Shown: positions 52,180 to 63,224 of the stretch, piece by piece
Numbering within the stretch: the stretch's first letter is position 1
How the letters are laid out: the number at the start of each line of letters is the position of its first letter
Assembly (NCBI GenBank): GCA_032717465.1
Contig: CM064683.1
Span: forward strand, 39,540,542 to 39,604,541
From: Coenobita brevimanus
Lineage: Eukaryota; Arthropoda; Malacostraca; Decapoda; Coenobitidae
Direction of reading: 5' to 3'
Length of the DNA stretch: 64,000 bases
Program-made: the position numbers and the translations under genes
Notes under the pieces: generated by a model
Seen by the model: only the letters and a program-made list of their open reading frames with translations
Database searches by the model: none
Told to the model about the DNA's origin: nothing

Positions 52180-52185
<6 letters not shown>
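51885..52185 (+). mobile_element. LINE-J 3' end, partly duplicated
   Basis: Sense LINE-J terminus. The segment coding GQLWNCLPLSVFPAA-like residues occurs twice (51892-51950 and 52030-52090), separated by a (GTAG)n run (51955-51985). It ends TTTGGTTCCTTCTTTCTT followed by (CA)n where the other copies have poly(A). Confidence 0.85.

Positions 52186-52247
<62 letters not shown>
52186..52247. repeat. (CA)n microsatellite
   Basis: Pure (AC)n of about 60 bp after the LINE-J terminus. Confidence 0.95.
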
Positions 52248-52371
52248 TAATCCAGTACACACTATGACGTAATAATTTGTGTTGTCACCGCCACACTATT
52301 TCTCTCAGCTCGACCCCTTGAGTGTGGCGACGCCTTTGTTTACTTACGATTTACAGTGATTTTATTCAGCT

Positions 52372-52374
<3 letters not shown>

Positions 52375-52417
<43 letters not shown>
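52375..52417. repeat. (GA)n microsatellite
   Basis: Pure (GA)n. Confidence 0.95.
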
Positions 52418-52419
<2 letters not shown>

Positions 52420-52439
52420 GAAAGAAGGGATCAAACGAG

Positions 52440-53700
52440 AGATAATTACATCATATCGTATTGTGTATGAGAGGCTGGATATTTCGTAACTCCTCTCCCC
52501 TAGCGATTTATTTTGTACATTACACCTCAGCATTATTTTGCACGTTAGTGACGAAAACCATGTCGGTATTCGATACAAATGGCTTGCGGGAGAATGTTAA
52601 TGTGTAATGTACGGGATTAATCGCTTCGGTAAAGGTGCTACGAAGCCTGCTAGTGGATGCAAGTGTAAGGTAGCTTTGTGATACCGCTGATAATGCTCAT
52701 ATCCCAGAGATAAGCGATGGCGGCACACACACGAGGCACAAAAGTGGATTAACACAAAAGCAAGAGGCTGTCGGCCGGCGCCAAGTTTTGAAAATATCAG
52801 CCTTCATATGGGAGATTTCGTAGCACCACTTCCTCGGTAATTAATTTTGTATATTACACATAATATTGATTTTCATGTAATCTATCACTTTCAAAATCGA
52901 CGTAGATTCCATTTATAACATACTGGAGGATTTTATGGTATATGTGCCAAGTTATCGCCGAGGACGAGACGCGACGGAATCTCCAAGGCCTATATGAGAG
53001 ATTTCGGCCTAGGTTTTAATATCGGCACAATGCAAGTCAGAGTAACATAGAAGAGAATATTAATGTGTATGGTGCAAAATAAATCGCTGAAGAAGAAGTG
53101 TTACGGAACGATCAAAGTTTGTTGAAAATTAATCCGTAATATCGCTGGAATGGTGGCCCTCGCACCAGCTTCTCCTAAACGATTCATTTTCAAATGAGGC
53201 CTTTCTGTTGGCTTGTATGATATTTATACTTTGCTAATATCGCCATAGTTTGCATCAATCGCACACAAGACGATAGTAAGGTGGAGTGTGCAAAATAGTT
53301 CGCCGAGAAAGAAATGTTACGAAATCTCCTATATGAGAGATTACGGCTTAAATTTAAATCTCGGCACAGTTGCCTCAGTAACACACAATAGAATATTAAG
53401 GTGTAATGTGCACAATAAATCGCCGAGGAAGAGGTGTTACGAAGCCTGCCAAGTCGGGGTTGAATATTAAGCCGTTATCTTGTTGAAATGGAAGGATTCT
53501 TAGCATCTTTTTCTGACCATTATATTTTGCATATTGCACCTTCCTGTCCTCTTGGTCGTTATTCATATTTTTTCATATAGTCGTAGTTTGTATTAACACA
53601 CTATTAGAGGATATTAAGGTGTGGCAGGAAAAATAAATCGCCGAGGAAGGGATATTACGAATCCTCCAACCTGTGTCCGGGATAACTTCTTTGAATTTCG
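52440..53700. repeat. Dispersed TTTTGCACATTACACCT family, both orientations
   Basis: At least seven diverged copies of a unit containing AATATTAAGGTGTAATGTGC, AAAATAAATCGCCGAGGAAG and TGTTACGAA, or its reverse complement. They lie near 52490(-), 52585, 52820(-), 53065, 53275, 53390 and 53615. Related copies are at 10900, 25110, 60625, 60745 and 62620-63060. No coding sequence. Confidence 0.8.
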
Positions 53701-53789
53701 AGTTGGTGATTTTGTTGTTTTGTTATGTGTAATATCTGACGTTATTGACAGTATTGTTGGAAGGTTTTTAAAGTTTTTAAGCTACCTAA

Positions 53790-53915
53790 ATCACCATATA
53801 TCTATATCTATATCTATATCTGTCTATCTATCTATCTATACATATATATCTATATCTATCAATCAATCAATCAGTCTAACTATCTATCTATATATCCATC
53901 CATCCATCCATCATC
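53790..53915. repeat. (TATC)n/(CATC)n tract at SINE-A tail
   Basis: Tetranucleotide and hexanucleotide TATCTA/CATC runs merging into the SINE-A tail. Confidence 0.9.
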
Positions 53916-54471
53916 CAGTCGTACGTTGCCCCATGAGCGTAGGAGCCCGGGGCTAGGCTGTTTGTCCCGACATTTAAAATTAGAGTGACCAGCCTCATTC
54001 ATCCCTGAGTGGCATTACATGAGCAGGAAACACTAACCATCCCTTGGATATAAACCTGCACAGGCTAAATCCAACTGGATCGCCTTGATCATTCACTAAA
54101 CCACCAGGTGCCATAATTTAGTTATATGGTTGCCACCCAGTGTAGTAAATGGTTTCCTGCTGTACCGGAAACCATTTTCTTGTCATGCAGTGTAGAGTCA
54201 CCCATAGGCCGAAGAAAGAGGAAAGAATGAAGGAAAGAAAGACAGAAGAGGGAGTGTAAAGTCACCTGAAGGCAGAAGGACCAGGAAAGAATGAAGGAAA
54301 GACAGAAGAGGGAGTGTAAAGTCACCCGTAGGCATAAGGAAGAGGAAAGAATGAAGGAAAGAAAGACAGAAGAGGATGGAAGGAAATAATGATGGAGGAG
54401 AGGAAATGGAAGACACCAGACAGCAGCACTACATCAAGTGAGTGGATGGTGAACGTCCCCACCTACCATAA

Positions 54472-54472
<1 letters not shown>
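53916..54472 (-). mobile_element. SINE-A copy
   Basis: Antisense SINE-A. As in the 9980 copy, the purine-rich block is repeated three times. The right end (GTCCCCACCTACCATAAA) touches a (TG)n. Confidence 0.87.
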
Positions 54473-54651
<179 letters not shown>

Positions 54652-57600
54652 TTTCCCACCTTCCTTCCCCATTCCTTCCTTTTCGATTTCTTATCTTCCA
54701 TCCCTCCCTCTCTCCTTCTCTCCTCCTCTCTATCCCTCCTCTTCCTCCCTTCCTTTTCTCTCTCCTCTTCATCCCTCCCTTCCTCCCTCTCCTTCTCTTC
54801 CCCATCCCTCCCTCTTCCCTCCTTCTCTCTCTCCTCTATCCCCTCCATCCCTCCCTCTCCCTTCTCTCTCCTCATCCTATCAATCTCCTCTCATTACTCT
54901 CGGCTTTTTTTTCATCATCTCATCATATCATTCTCTCATTTTTGTTATCGATATCACATCTCGCTGCTCCTCTCCTTTTGTTCATCATCTCCTCATTTAT
55001 CGTGAACATCAATCTGCATCTCAAACTATATCTTGCGTCATCCATCTCTGCATCATTTGTCAACGTCATCAAATACTAGCCTGTCTCTCTCCTCCCCTCC
55101 TCTATCCCTCCATCCCTCCCTCTCTCTTCTCTCCCTATTTCTCCATCTTCCCTCTCCTTCTCTCTCTCCTTATTCCTCCATCTCTCCCTCCTCTTCTCTC
55201 CTTTATTCCTCCATCTCTCCTCTCCTTCTTCTCCTTATTCCTCCATCTCTCCTCTCCTCTTCTCTCTCTCCTTTATCCCTCCATCCTCCTCTTTCTTCTT
55301 CTCTCTCTTTATCCCTTCCATCCCTCCTCTCTCCTTCTCTCTCCCTCTATCCCATCTCTCCCTCTCTCTCTTCTCCACTTTCCATCTCCCTCTCCTTTCC
55401 TCCTTATTCCTCCATCTCTCCCTCCTTCTCTCTCCTTTATTCCTCCATCTCTCCCTCTCCTCTTCTCTCTCCTTTATTCCTTCCATTCTTCCCTTCTCCT
55501 TCTCTCCTCTTTATCCCTCCATCTTCCTCTTCTCTCTTTCTCTTCTCTCCTTTTATCCTTCATCCCTCCCTCCTTTCTTTCTTCTTATTCCTCCATCCTC
55601 CCTTCCTTATTCCCTTCTCATCCTCCCTCCTCTCTCTCCTTTATCCCTCCATCTCTCCCTCTCTCTCTCTCCTTTGTCTTCCATCTCTCTCCTTTCCTTC
55701 TTCTCCCTTATCCCTCCATCTCTCCCTCTCCTTTCTCTCTCTCCTTTATTCCTCCATCCCTCTCTCCCTCTCTCTCTCTCTCTCCTTTATTCCTCCATCC
55801 CTCCCTCTCCATTTTTCTCTCTCTCCCTTCCCTCTTTGCCACTCTTCCTTCTTCCTTTCTCCCTCCTTCCCCTCTTTACACTTCCCTCCTCTCTCCTCTC
55901 CTCCTCTTGTCTCTTTCCTCTCCTCTTCATCTTTTTCCCTCTCTCTCTTCCTGTCTTCTCTCTCCTCTCTCTCTCCTCTCCTCTTCCTGTCTTCCTCTTT
56001 TTCCTCTCTTCTTGTCTTCCTTCTCGTCTTCCTCTCCTCCTCTCTCTCCTGTCTCTCCTCTTTTCCTCTCTCTTTCCTGTCTTCCTCTTCCTGTCTTCCA
56101 TTCTTCTTCTTCTCTTCCCGTCTTCCTCTCCCCTCCTCTCTCTTCCTGGTCTTCCTTCTTCTCTGGTCTCCTCTTCCCTGTCTTCCTCCCTCTCTTTCCT
56201 TCTGTCTTCCTTTTTCCTCTCTCTCTCTTTCCTATCTTTCTCTCTTCCTCTTTCCATCTTTCCTCCTCCCTCTCTTCCTCTTCCTCTCTTCCTGTCTTCT
56301 CCCTCTCTCCTCCTGTCTTCCTCTTCCTGTTCTCCTCTTTCCTCTCTCCTGTCTCCTCTTCCTGTCTCTCCTCCTCCCTCCTCTCTTCCTCTCCTTCCTG
56401 TCTTCCTCTCTCTTCCTGTCTTCCTCTCTTCCCGTCTTCCTCTTCCCTCCTTGTCTCTTCCTGTTCCTCTCGTTCCTCCTGTGTTTTCGTCCTTCTGGTC
56501 CTCTTCCTTTGTCCTTCCCTCTCTCCTCCTCTCGTCTTCTTCTCCATTCCCCTTCCTCTTCCTCCTCGTCCCTTCTCTTCCCTCTCTGTCCCTCTTTCCA
56601 GTCTTCCTTCTCGTCCCTCTCCTTCCTCTCTTCCCTGTCTTCTCCCTCTCGTCCCTTCCCTGTCCCTCTTTCCTCTCTTCCTGTCTCTCCCTCTCCTGTC
56701 CTCTCTTCCGTTCCCTCTCCTCTCTCAGGCCTCCTGTGTTCCTGTCTTCTCCTGTCTTCCTCTTCTTGTCTTCCTGTCTTCCTCTCCCTCCTGTGTTCCC
56801 TGTCTTCCTCTTCTTGTGTTCCTGTCTTCCCTGTCTTCTCCTCTCTTCTTGTGTTCCTGTGTTCCTGTCTTCCTCTCTCCCTCCTGTCTTCCTGTCTTCC
56901 TCTCTCTTCTTGTGTTCCTGTCTCCTCCTCTTCTTCTTGTGTTCCTGGTCTCTCCTGTCTTCCTCTCTTCTTGTGTTCTGTCTTCCTGTCTTCCTCTCTT
57001 CTGTGTCTTCTCCTGTCTTCCTCTCCTCCTGTGTCTCACTGTCTTCCTCTCTTTCTTGTCTTCTCCTGTCTTCCTCTCCTCTCTGTGTTCCCTGTGTTCC
57101 TGTCTTCCTCTCTTTCTTGTGTTCCTGCTCTTCCTCTATTCTTGTGTTCCTGTCTTCCTGTTCTCTCCTGTCTTCCTCTTCTCTTGTGTTCCTGTTCTTC
57201 CTGTCTTCCTCTCCTCCTTGTGTTCCTGTCTTCCTGTCTTCCTCTCTTCTTGTGTTCCTGTTCTCTCCTGTCTTCCTCTCCTCCTGTGTTCCTGTTCTTC
57301 TCCCTGTCTTCCTCTCTTTCTTGTGTTCCTGTTCTTCTCTGTCTTCCTCTCTTCCTGTGTTTCTCTTCCTGCTTTCTTCCTGTCTTCCTCTCCTCTCGTC
57401 TTTCCATTTCTTCCTCTCTTCCTCTCTCGTCCTTTCTGTCCTGTCTTCCTGTCTTCTTCTGTCGTCCTCTCTTCCTCTGAGTCCATTATTCCTGCTCTTC
57501 CCCTCATCCTCTTCGTCTTCCATTCCTCTTCCTCTTCCTCTCGTCCTCTCTCCTGTCTTCCTCTCGTCCTCTCTTCCTGTCTTCCTCTCGTCCTTCCCTC

Positions 57601-58020
57601 TCTTCCTGTCTTCCTCTCTGTCCTCTCTCTCTTCCTGTCTTCCCTTCCTCTCCCTGTCTTCCTCTCGTCCTCTCTCCCTGTCTTCCTCTCGTCCTCTCGT
57701 CTTCCATTCCTCTTCTCCTCTTCCTCTCGTCCCTCTCTCCCCCTGTCTTCTCCCTTCTCCTGTCCTCTCTTCCTGTCTTCCCCTCTCGTCCTCCTCTTTC
57801 CTGTCTTCCTCGTCGTCCTCTCTTCCCTGTCTCTCTCCTCTCCTTCTTCCTCTCTCCCTCTGTCTTCCTCTCTCTCCCTGTCTCTCCTCTCGTCCTCTCT
57901 TCCTTAGTCTTCCTCTCCTCCTCTCTTCCTGTCTCTCCTTCTCCTCTCGTCTATCCATTCCTTTCTTCCTCTCTTTCTTGGTTTTGTAACTCATCTGGAA
58001 AAATATAAAATATTCTCCTG
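54652..58020. repeat. 3.4-kb pyrimidine-rich degenerate array
   Basis: The plus strand is C/T with sparse G. 54652-54890 and 55080-55850 are repeats of about 33 bp like TCCTTTATTCCTCCATCTCT. 55900-57960 changes to TCTTCCTCTCTTCTTGTGTT/CCTGTCTTCC units. A non-repetitive island lies at 54895-55080. Frames up to about 1170 codons on the plus strand and 750 on the minus strand are compositional artefacts. Confidence 0.93.
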
Positions 58021-58035
58021 TTTTCCTCCCCCCCC

Positions 58036-58041
58036 CCACTT

Positions 58042-58086
<45 letters not shown>

Positions 58087-58140
58087 ACTGTTACACACAC
58101 ACACATTGCAGAAAAATGATCGTAGGTATTACAGTATTTG

Positions 58141-58172
<32 letters not shown>

Positions 58173-58191
58173 TCATCGTAGGATTTACTGT

Positions 58192-58222
<31 letters not shown>

Positions 58223-58246
58223 ATCATCGTAGGATTTACAATATTT

Positions 58247-58310
<64 letters not shown>
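58036..58310. repeat. (CT)n, then (CA)n-linked minisatellite
   Basis: (TC)n at 58046-58084, then three units of (CA)n plus AATCATCGTAGGATTTAC and TATTTGA, ending in a long (CA)n (58247-58308) that abuts LINE-C. Confidence 0.92.
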
Positions 58311-58311
<1 letters not shown>

Positions 58312-58317
58312 AGTAAA

Positions 58318-59725
58318 CATTGTTGCCCCTGTTCAAGGAAGGGACTAGAAACAGAAGCCACCCAATTAGAAGGACCATGCCAGTATCAGTGACCAGTGTT
58401 GTAAGAGACTGAAAAAGCTGATAAGAAAAGTTTGGGTAAAACATATACAGAATAACACGATATGATAAATATGAAAGACAGTTGGGTTTTACGTGGAAGG
58501 GAAAATCCCAAAGTTGGCAATTTATTAAGTTACCACATAGAGATGCAGACACATTACACAACAGAGAAGGATGGCTGGATGTATCTATCTAGATTTCAAG
58601 AAAGCACTGACACAGTACCGCACCAAAGACTTTTATGGAGACTGTACCATGAAGGAGGAACTGCATACAGTTTGCATTGCTGGATGCAGGATTTTCTTAG
58701 AAAAGAAACAGAGAAATAGCACTGAGTGGGGAAATTACTCCTCATGGAGGGAAGTGACTAGCGGAGTTCCACAGGGCTCAGTGCTGGCACCACTATATGT
58801 TTTTAGTATATATATATGATAGATAGCAACATTGGAAATGAAAGGCTACATATGCTTGTTGATGATGCAAAAATACAAAGGAAAATTACTAACATACAGA
58901 TCCTTGCAAAGAACTAAAAGAGGAATTAAATAATTTTCATGAATGGTGCAATTATGATATAAATGGAATTGAATGTGTGGACATGTGTCATGTAATTAAG
59001 TGTGGTAAAAGTGAGAAAAGACCAGATTGGGATTATATTGTTACCAAGATCAACCCTACACACATCAGAAAGAGAGAAGGACCTAGGTGTGATTATCAAT
59101 AACAGACTATCTCCCAGCTGACCACATCAGTGAGAAGGTATATGTAAACAGTGCTTTTAAATACAGAATAGCATTGACATATATATAAATGAAGACATGC
59201 TAAGAAGGATAGGAATATCATTCATCAGACCAACCCTGGAGTATGCATCAGTAGTCTGGAGTCCCCATCTCAAAAAACACACAGATAGGCGATTGAAAAA
59301 GTTCAAAGGGCCACTACAAGATGGATACCAAGCTTAAGGGATCTAAGCCATGAAGAAAGACTACAACAAATTGAATCTTTACCAACACTACAGGAGAGAA
59401 GGAAAGAGAAGACATTATGCTATATAAATGCATCTGAGGGAAGGAAAAACTAGACATAAATGAGTATATAACCTATGGGGAAGCTATCAGCAAGAGGACA
59501 CTGCAAAAAAACTATATAAAGAGTGGCGATAAAGACGTAAGGAAATTCAGTTTTCCAAATAGGGTAGTTGATCAGTGGAATGCACTACAGAATGAAATAG
59601 TGCGCCAAAACTATTTATACATTTAAGGATATGTATGATAAAAATGGTTTAACACACGGGACAGTACGAGCTGGACTCATTCCTGTTACCATACAATTAG
59701 GTAAGAACAATTAGGTAAGAACACA
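58318..59725 (+). mobile_element. LINE-C (CR1/L2-like) copy 2
   Basis: Sense, 5'-truncated copy. The 5' edge abuts (CA)n, as in copy 1. The 3' end shows two AATTAGGTAAGAAC units (59696-59722), the short tandem terminus typical of CR1/L2. More decayed than copy 1. Confidence 0.9.
58330..59640 (+). pseudogene. LINE-C RT relic, copy 2
   Basis: Readable pieces: NIVAPV near 58318, motif A region IYLDFKKALTQYRTK at 58580 (catalytic Asp present, downstream FD lost), and motif B SGVPQGSVLAPLYVF at 58758. Motif C LVDDAKI at 58857 has LVDD for FADD. Next are EKDLGVIINN at 59085, RPTLEYASVVWSP at 59230 and a C-terminal KFSFPNRVVDQWN-like stretch near 59548. Numerous frameshifts and stops. The order and spacing match copy 1 throughout, confirming family membership. 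Confidence 0.87.
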
Positions 59726-59789
59726 GTACAGTGAAACATCTATAAATGATAAGAAAAATACAGGAAACAAGAAAATATTAGGGGATCTG

Positions 59790-59985
59790 ACAAGTGTGAA
59801 CGTCGGGGTCAGGGTTGCGAGAGGTAGACCGAGAAATACTTGAGACGAGGTCTTAGGGTGTGACCTCAGGGATATGGGATCAAATAGGGAGGCTGCCAGT
59901 GATCGAGCAGCGTGGAGAGCCATTATGTGACCAAGGCCGACGCATACAAGCTTATAGGAGCCTTTATAAATGATACGATTATGAT
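59790..59985 (+). mobile_element. LINE-K 3' end fragment
   Basis: Sense terminus (CGAGAGGTAGACCGAGAAAT, then GGGAGGCTGCCAGTGATCGA and ATGTGACCAAGGCCGACGCA). Closest to the 24010-24190 copy. Confidence 0.85.
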
Positions 59986-59989
59986 ATGA

Positions 59990-60600
59990 TCACAGTACAA
60001 AGCATATGATTAAGCAGTAAACAACTCATATAGTGTAGAATCAGAATGCAGTATAGATATCACTGGGTGAAATAAGCCAGGAATGATGTGATAAACTGTA
60101 CATTAGGTGGAGAGAATGGACAGCACAATGTTCTGAGTGTCCAGTTGTGATGTTATATAGAGATTGATGTCGTAATTAACAAGCACTATGAAATGTAACG
60201 ACCTTTAAATATCGAGGCACCAGCAAGAACAAGAGAGAGAAAAAATACGATAGGAACAAAATAAAAGGTAAGAATATTCGTCCAAGTTACACAAGGTTCC
60301 CCCTTCTATTTTGTGGGAATTTTCTTTTGTTGCAAGCCCCGCCCCCAAAGCGGTGCCAAACTGTCTGCGGCACAGCACACCCATGCTCGTCAGTACCACT
60401 CTGGACTCCCCCACCTTGGACCCCGTCAGTGTCGCTACGGGAAGTCGGGGATGCAGGGGACGTGTGTCGGTTATGTCCGTGTCGTCTGGCTGTCTACCCT
60501 TGGGGTCTAGTGGACAGTTGCCTCTCTAGGGCGGGAGGGGATGGTTGCATGCGGAAGCGGGATAAATGTCGATCCTGGGGTTGCAGATGGAAGCCTTCTA
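59990..60600. other. Unassigned, GC-richer toward 60330-60590
   Basis: 60335-60590 is GC-rich with a GC box (GCCCCGCCCCC). It opens three short overlapping frames, none with recognisable motif or splice context. Could be an old CpG-containing regulatory or exonic remnant; nothing decisive. Confidence 0.35.
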
Positions 60601-60604
60601 CTGT

Positions 60605-60780
60605 GCTAAGCAATAGAGGCTTGCCAACACCTATAGCGATTTATTCTGTATATTAAGCCTCAATTACTCTCTTGCTTTGTTACTTTAATACAAACTACGA
60701 GTATGTCCATAGCAGAGCGACACAAATGACGTCACCAGAAATGTCAAGGTGCAATAGACAAAGCAAATCGTTAAGGATGG
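60605..60780. repeat. Two copies of the TTTGCACATTACACC family
   Basis: TAGCGATTTATTCTGTATAT at 60637 and, inverted, GTGCAATAGACAAAGCAAATCG at 60750. Same family as 52440-53700. Confidence 0.65.
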
Positions 60781-60934
60781 TGGTTTAGGCGGCGTTGGCG
60801 GCCACGTATTCTGCCTGTTGCACATTTGTATTGTCTCTCTGTGCAAAGCTGCTGGTGTTGACGTGGTTGGCAACAGCGACAACCATTGCAACACTGAGCT
60901 GTGCTGAGACAGAGAGAGAGAGAGAGAGAAAAAT

Positions 60935-61500
60935 AGCATTTTTTCTCCTTCTGTCTCCTCTTCCCTTCTCTTTTCTTCTTCTTCTCTTTCTCTCCTGCCC
61001 TTCCCTTCCCCCTCTTTCTCTCTCCTTCCGTCTCCCCTCTTTTTCTCCCCACTTCGTCCTCTCTCCCCTCTTTCATCTCCCTCCTTCCCTCTCCTCTTGC
61101 TCTCCTTCCCTCTCCTCTTTCTCTCCTTCCCTCTCCTCTTTCTCTCCTTCCCTCTCCTCTTTCTCTCCTCCTTCCCTCTCCTCTTTCTCTCCCTTCCTCT
61201 CCTCTTTCTTCCTCCTTTTCCCTCTCTGTCTTTCTCTCCTTCCCTCTGTCTTTCCTTCCGTCTACTTCTCTCTTTCTCCTTCCCTCTCCTCTTCTTCTCC
61301 TTCCCTCTCCTCTCTCTCTCCTTCCCTCTCTCTCTTTCCTTCTGTCTACTTCTTCTTTCTCTCCTTCCCTCTCCCTCTCTTTCTTTCGTTCCCCTCCTTT
61401 CTTTCCTCCCCTCTTTTCCCTCCCTCCCTCTCCGTGTCATATTCTCCCTGCCTCTTTCCCTCTTCCTGTAATCTTCCTCCCTTCCCTGTCCACTATGCAT
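60935..61500. repeat. Pyrimidine-rich array, about 22-bp unit
   Basis: TTTCTCTCCTTCCCTCTCCTC repeated regularly at 61085-61210 and degenerately outside. A (GA)n at 60908-60930 precedes it. Long frames here are compositional. Confidence 0.92.
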
Positions 61501-61558
61501 CCCTGCCTTCCTTATAACACCTCATTTATCACCTGTGGCTCAATGTGTCTCTCCACCT

Positions 61559-61559
<1 letters not shown>

Positions 61560-61613
<54 letters not shown>

Positions 61614-61617
61614 AGCT
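61560..61617. repeat. (CT)n microsatellite
   Basis: (TC)n with one interruption. Confidence 0.93.
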
Positions 61618-61704
61618 GAATAAAACCGTCTGGTAGAGGCCACAGTCGTGTAAAGTTAATGTGAAGCTCTGTAGTTAACCTCTTCAGTGCCAATAATGGC
61701 CTCC

Positions 61705-61995
61705 TGAGCTGTCTGTCTGTCTGTCCATCTGCCTAGCCATCTATCCATCCATCTATCTATCGATCTGTACAGGTCTCTCTCTCTACGTGTCTGTCTATCT
61801 GTCTGTCTGTTCATTTATCTGTCTGTCTATCCGTCCATCCATACATCTACTCGTAGCTAATACATCTATCGATATGTCCGTCTCACTAGCCTTCTGTCTA
61901 TCTGTATATCTGTTTATCCCTGTTCATTTCATTCATCCCTCCAGCCATCTGTCTATCTATCTACCTGTCTGCTTACCCTATCTATGCGTCAGTTG
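61705..61995. repeat. Degenerate (TCTG/TCTA/TCCA)n tract
   Basis: Mixed tetranucleotides such as CTGTCTGTCTGT and CATCTATCTATC over 290 bp. Confidence 0.88.
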
Positions 61996-62043
61996 GTTGC
62001 TATTTCCTCCACTCTTTCGTCAAAGTTGACATTCTCTCTCCCT

Positions 62044-62118
62044 CAGTACAGGTGTAGTGGACCCACAGGCACAGGTGTAGTGGACCCACAGTACAGGTGC
62101 AGTGGACCCAGTCACTAC
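62044..62118. repeat. 23-bp tandem repeat, 3 copies
   Basis: CAGTACAGGTGTAGTGGACC plus CA repeated, with one GTGCAG variant. Confidence 0.9.
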
Positions 62119-62227
62119 CTGTATCAGCTGACTTCTTGTAGTTGGTCCTTTTGTCTGGCCTGATTAAGCTCCCCTCAGCCAACCATTGCTGTGCCTTTGG
62201 TTAGCCGACTCACAGCCAGACTGGCTT

Positions 62228-62496
62228 GGCAGGGAGGGAGGGAGGGAGGGAGGGAGGACAAGGAGGAATGATAGTGTAAGAATGATTAAGAGAGTGGAGA
62301 TGGAAGAGGAAGAGGAAGAGAAGAAGAGGAGAAATTAGATGATGATGAGGAGGAGGAGGAGCAGGAGGAGGAGTAGGACAAGCAGAGGAAGTGTAGGGTG
62401 TAGGAGAACAAAAAGACTAACGAAGAGAGAGGAGACACAAGAGGAGGGGAAGGAAGGCAAGATGGAAGAGTGAGAGTTAAGGAAGAGGACTGGGAA

Positions 62497-62544
<48 letters not shown>

Positions 62545-62545
62545 T
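62228..62545. repeat. Purine-rich tract with (GGGA)n and (CA)n
   Basis: (GGGA)n at 62231-62254, GA-rich degenerate sequence to 62497, then (CA)n to 62541. Confidence 0.88.
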
Positions 62546-62569
62546 AGTCACTGGACTGAGAGGGTTAAG

Positions 62570-63155
62570 TGTGGTATTCTGAGAGGCTGGATATTTGCAC
62601 TGCTCTTCCTTAGCGATTTATTTAGCACATTACACTCCTCAGTATTATTGTACATGTTATTGACACAAACCATGTGGGTATTACAATGCCACAAATGAAT
62701 AACAGGAGTCATGTTGAAGTTAGGTTATATTTAGCACATTACACCTCAGTATTATTGTACATGTTATTGACACAAACTATGTGGGTATTATAACGCTACA
62801 AATGGCCTACAGGAGTCAAGTTAGTTAGGTTATATTTAGCACATTACACCTCAAAAGCACGGTACATGTTATTGACACAAACCATATGGGTGTATTACAA
62901 CGCCACAAATGGCCTACAGGAGTCAGTTAGCAGGTTATATTTAGCACATTACACCTCAGTATTATTGTACATGTTATAGAAACAAACAATGTGGGTATTA
63001 CAACGCTACAAAATGGCCTACATGAGTCTGTTAGTTAGGTTATATTTAGCACATTACACCCTCAGTATTATTGTACGTGTTATTGACACAAACCAGGTGG
63101 GAAGTATAACGCTACACAAAATGGCCTACAGGAGTCAGTTAGTTAGGTGTGATTC
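62570..63155. repeat. 105-bp tandem repeat, 5 copies
   Basis: TTTAGCACATTACACCTCAG recurs at 62630, 62730, 62835, 62940 and 63045. Each is followed by TATTATTGTACATGTTATTG and GTGGGTATTACAAC. The first unit with its left flank matches 52455-52600, so the array grew from the dispersed family seen there. Confidence 0.9.
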
Positions 63156-63224
63156 CTGCCTCTGTATTTACTTAGTATGGACACGGCAGGAGGAAGGCCG
63201 TCAGGGTGGACTGCCAGTTGAATT

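Noticed and set aside
60311..60656. Overlapping short frames in GC-rich DNA
   Set aside because: Three frames are open at once, as expected by chance in GC-rich sequence; no splice sites or motif. Kept only as a descriptive entry.
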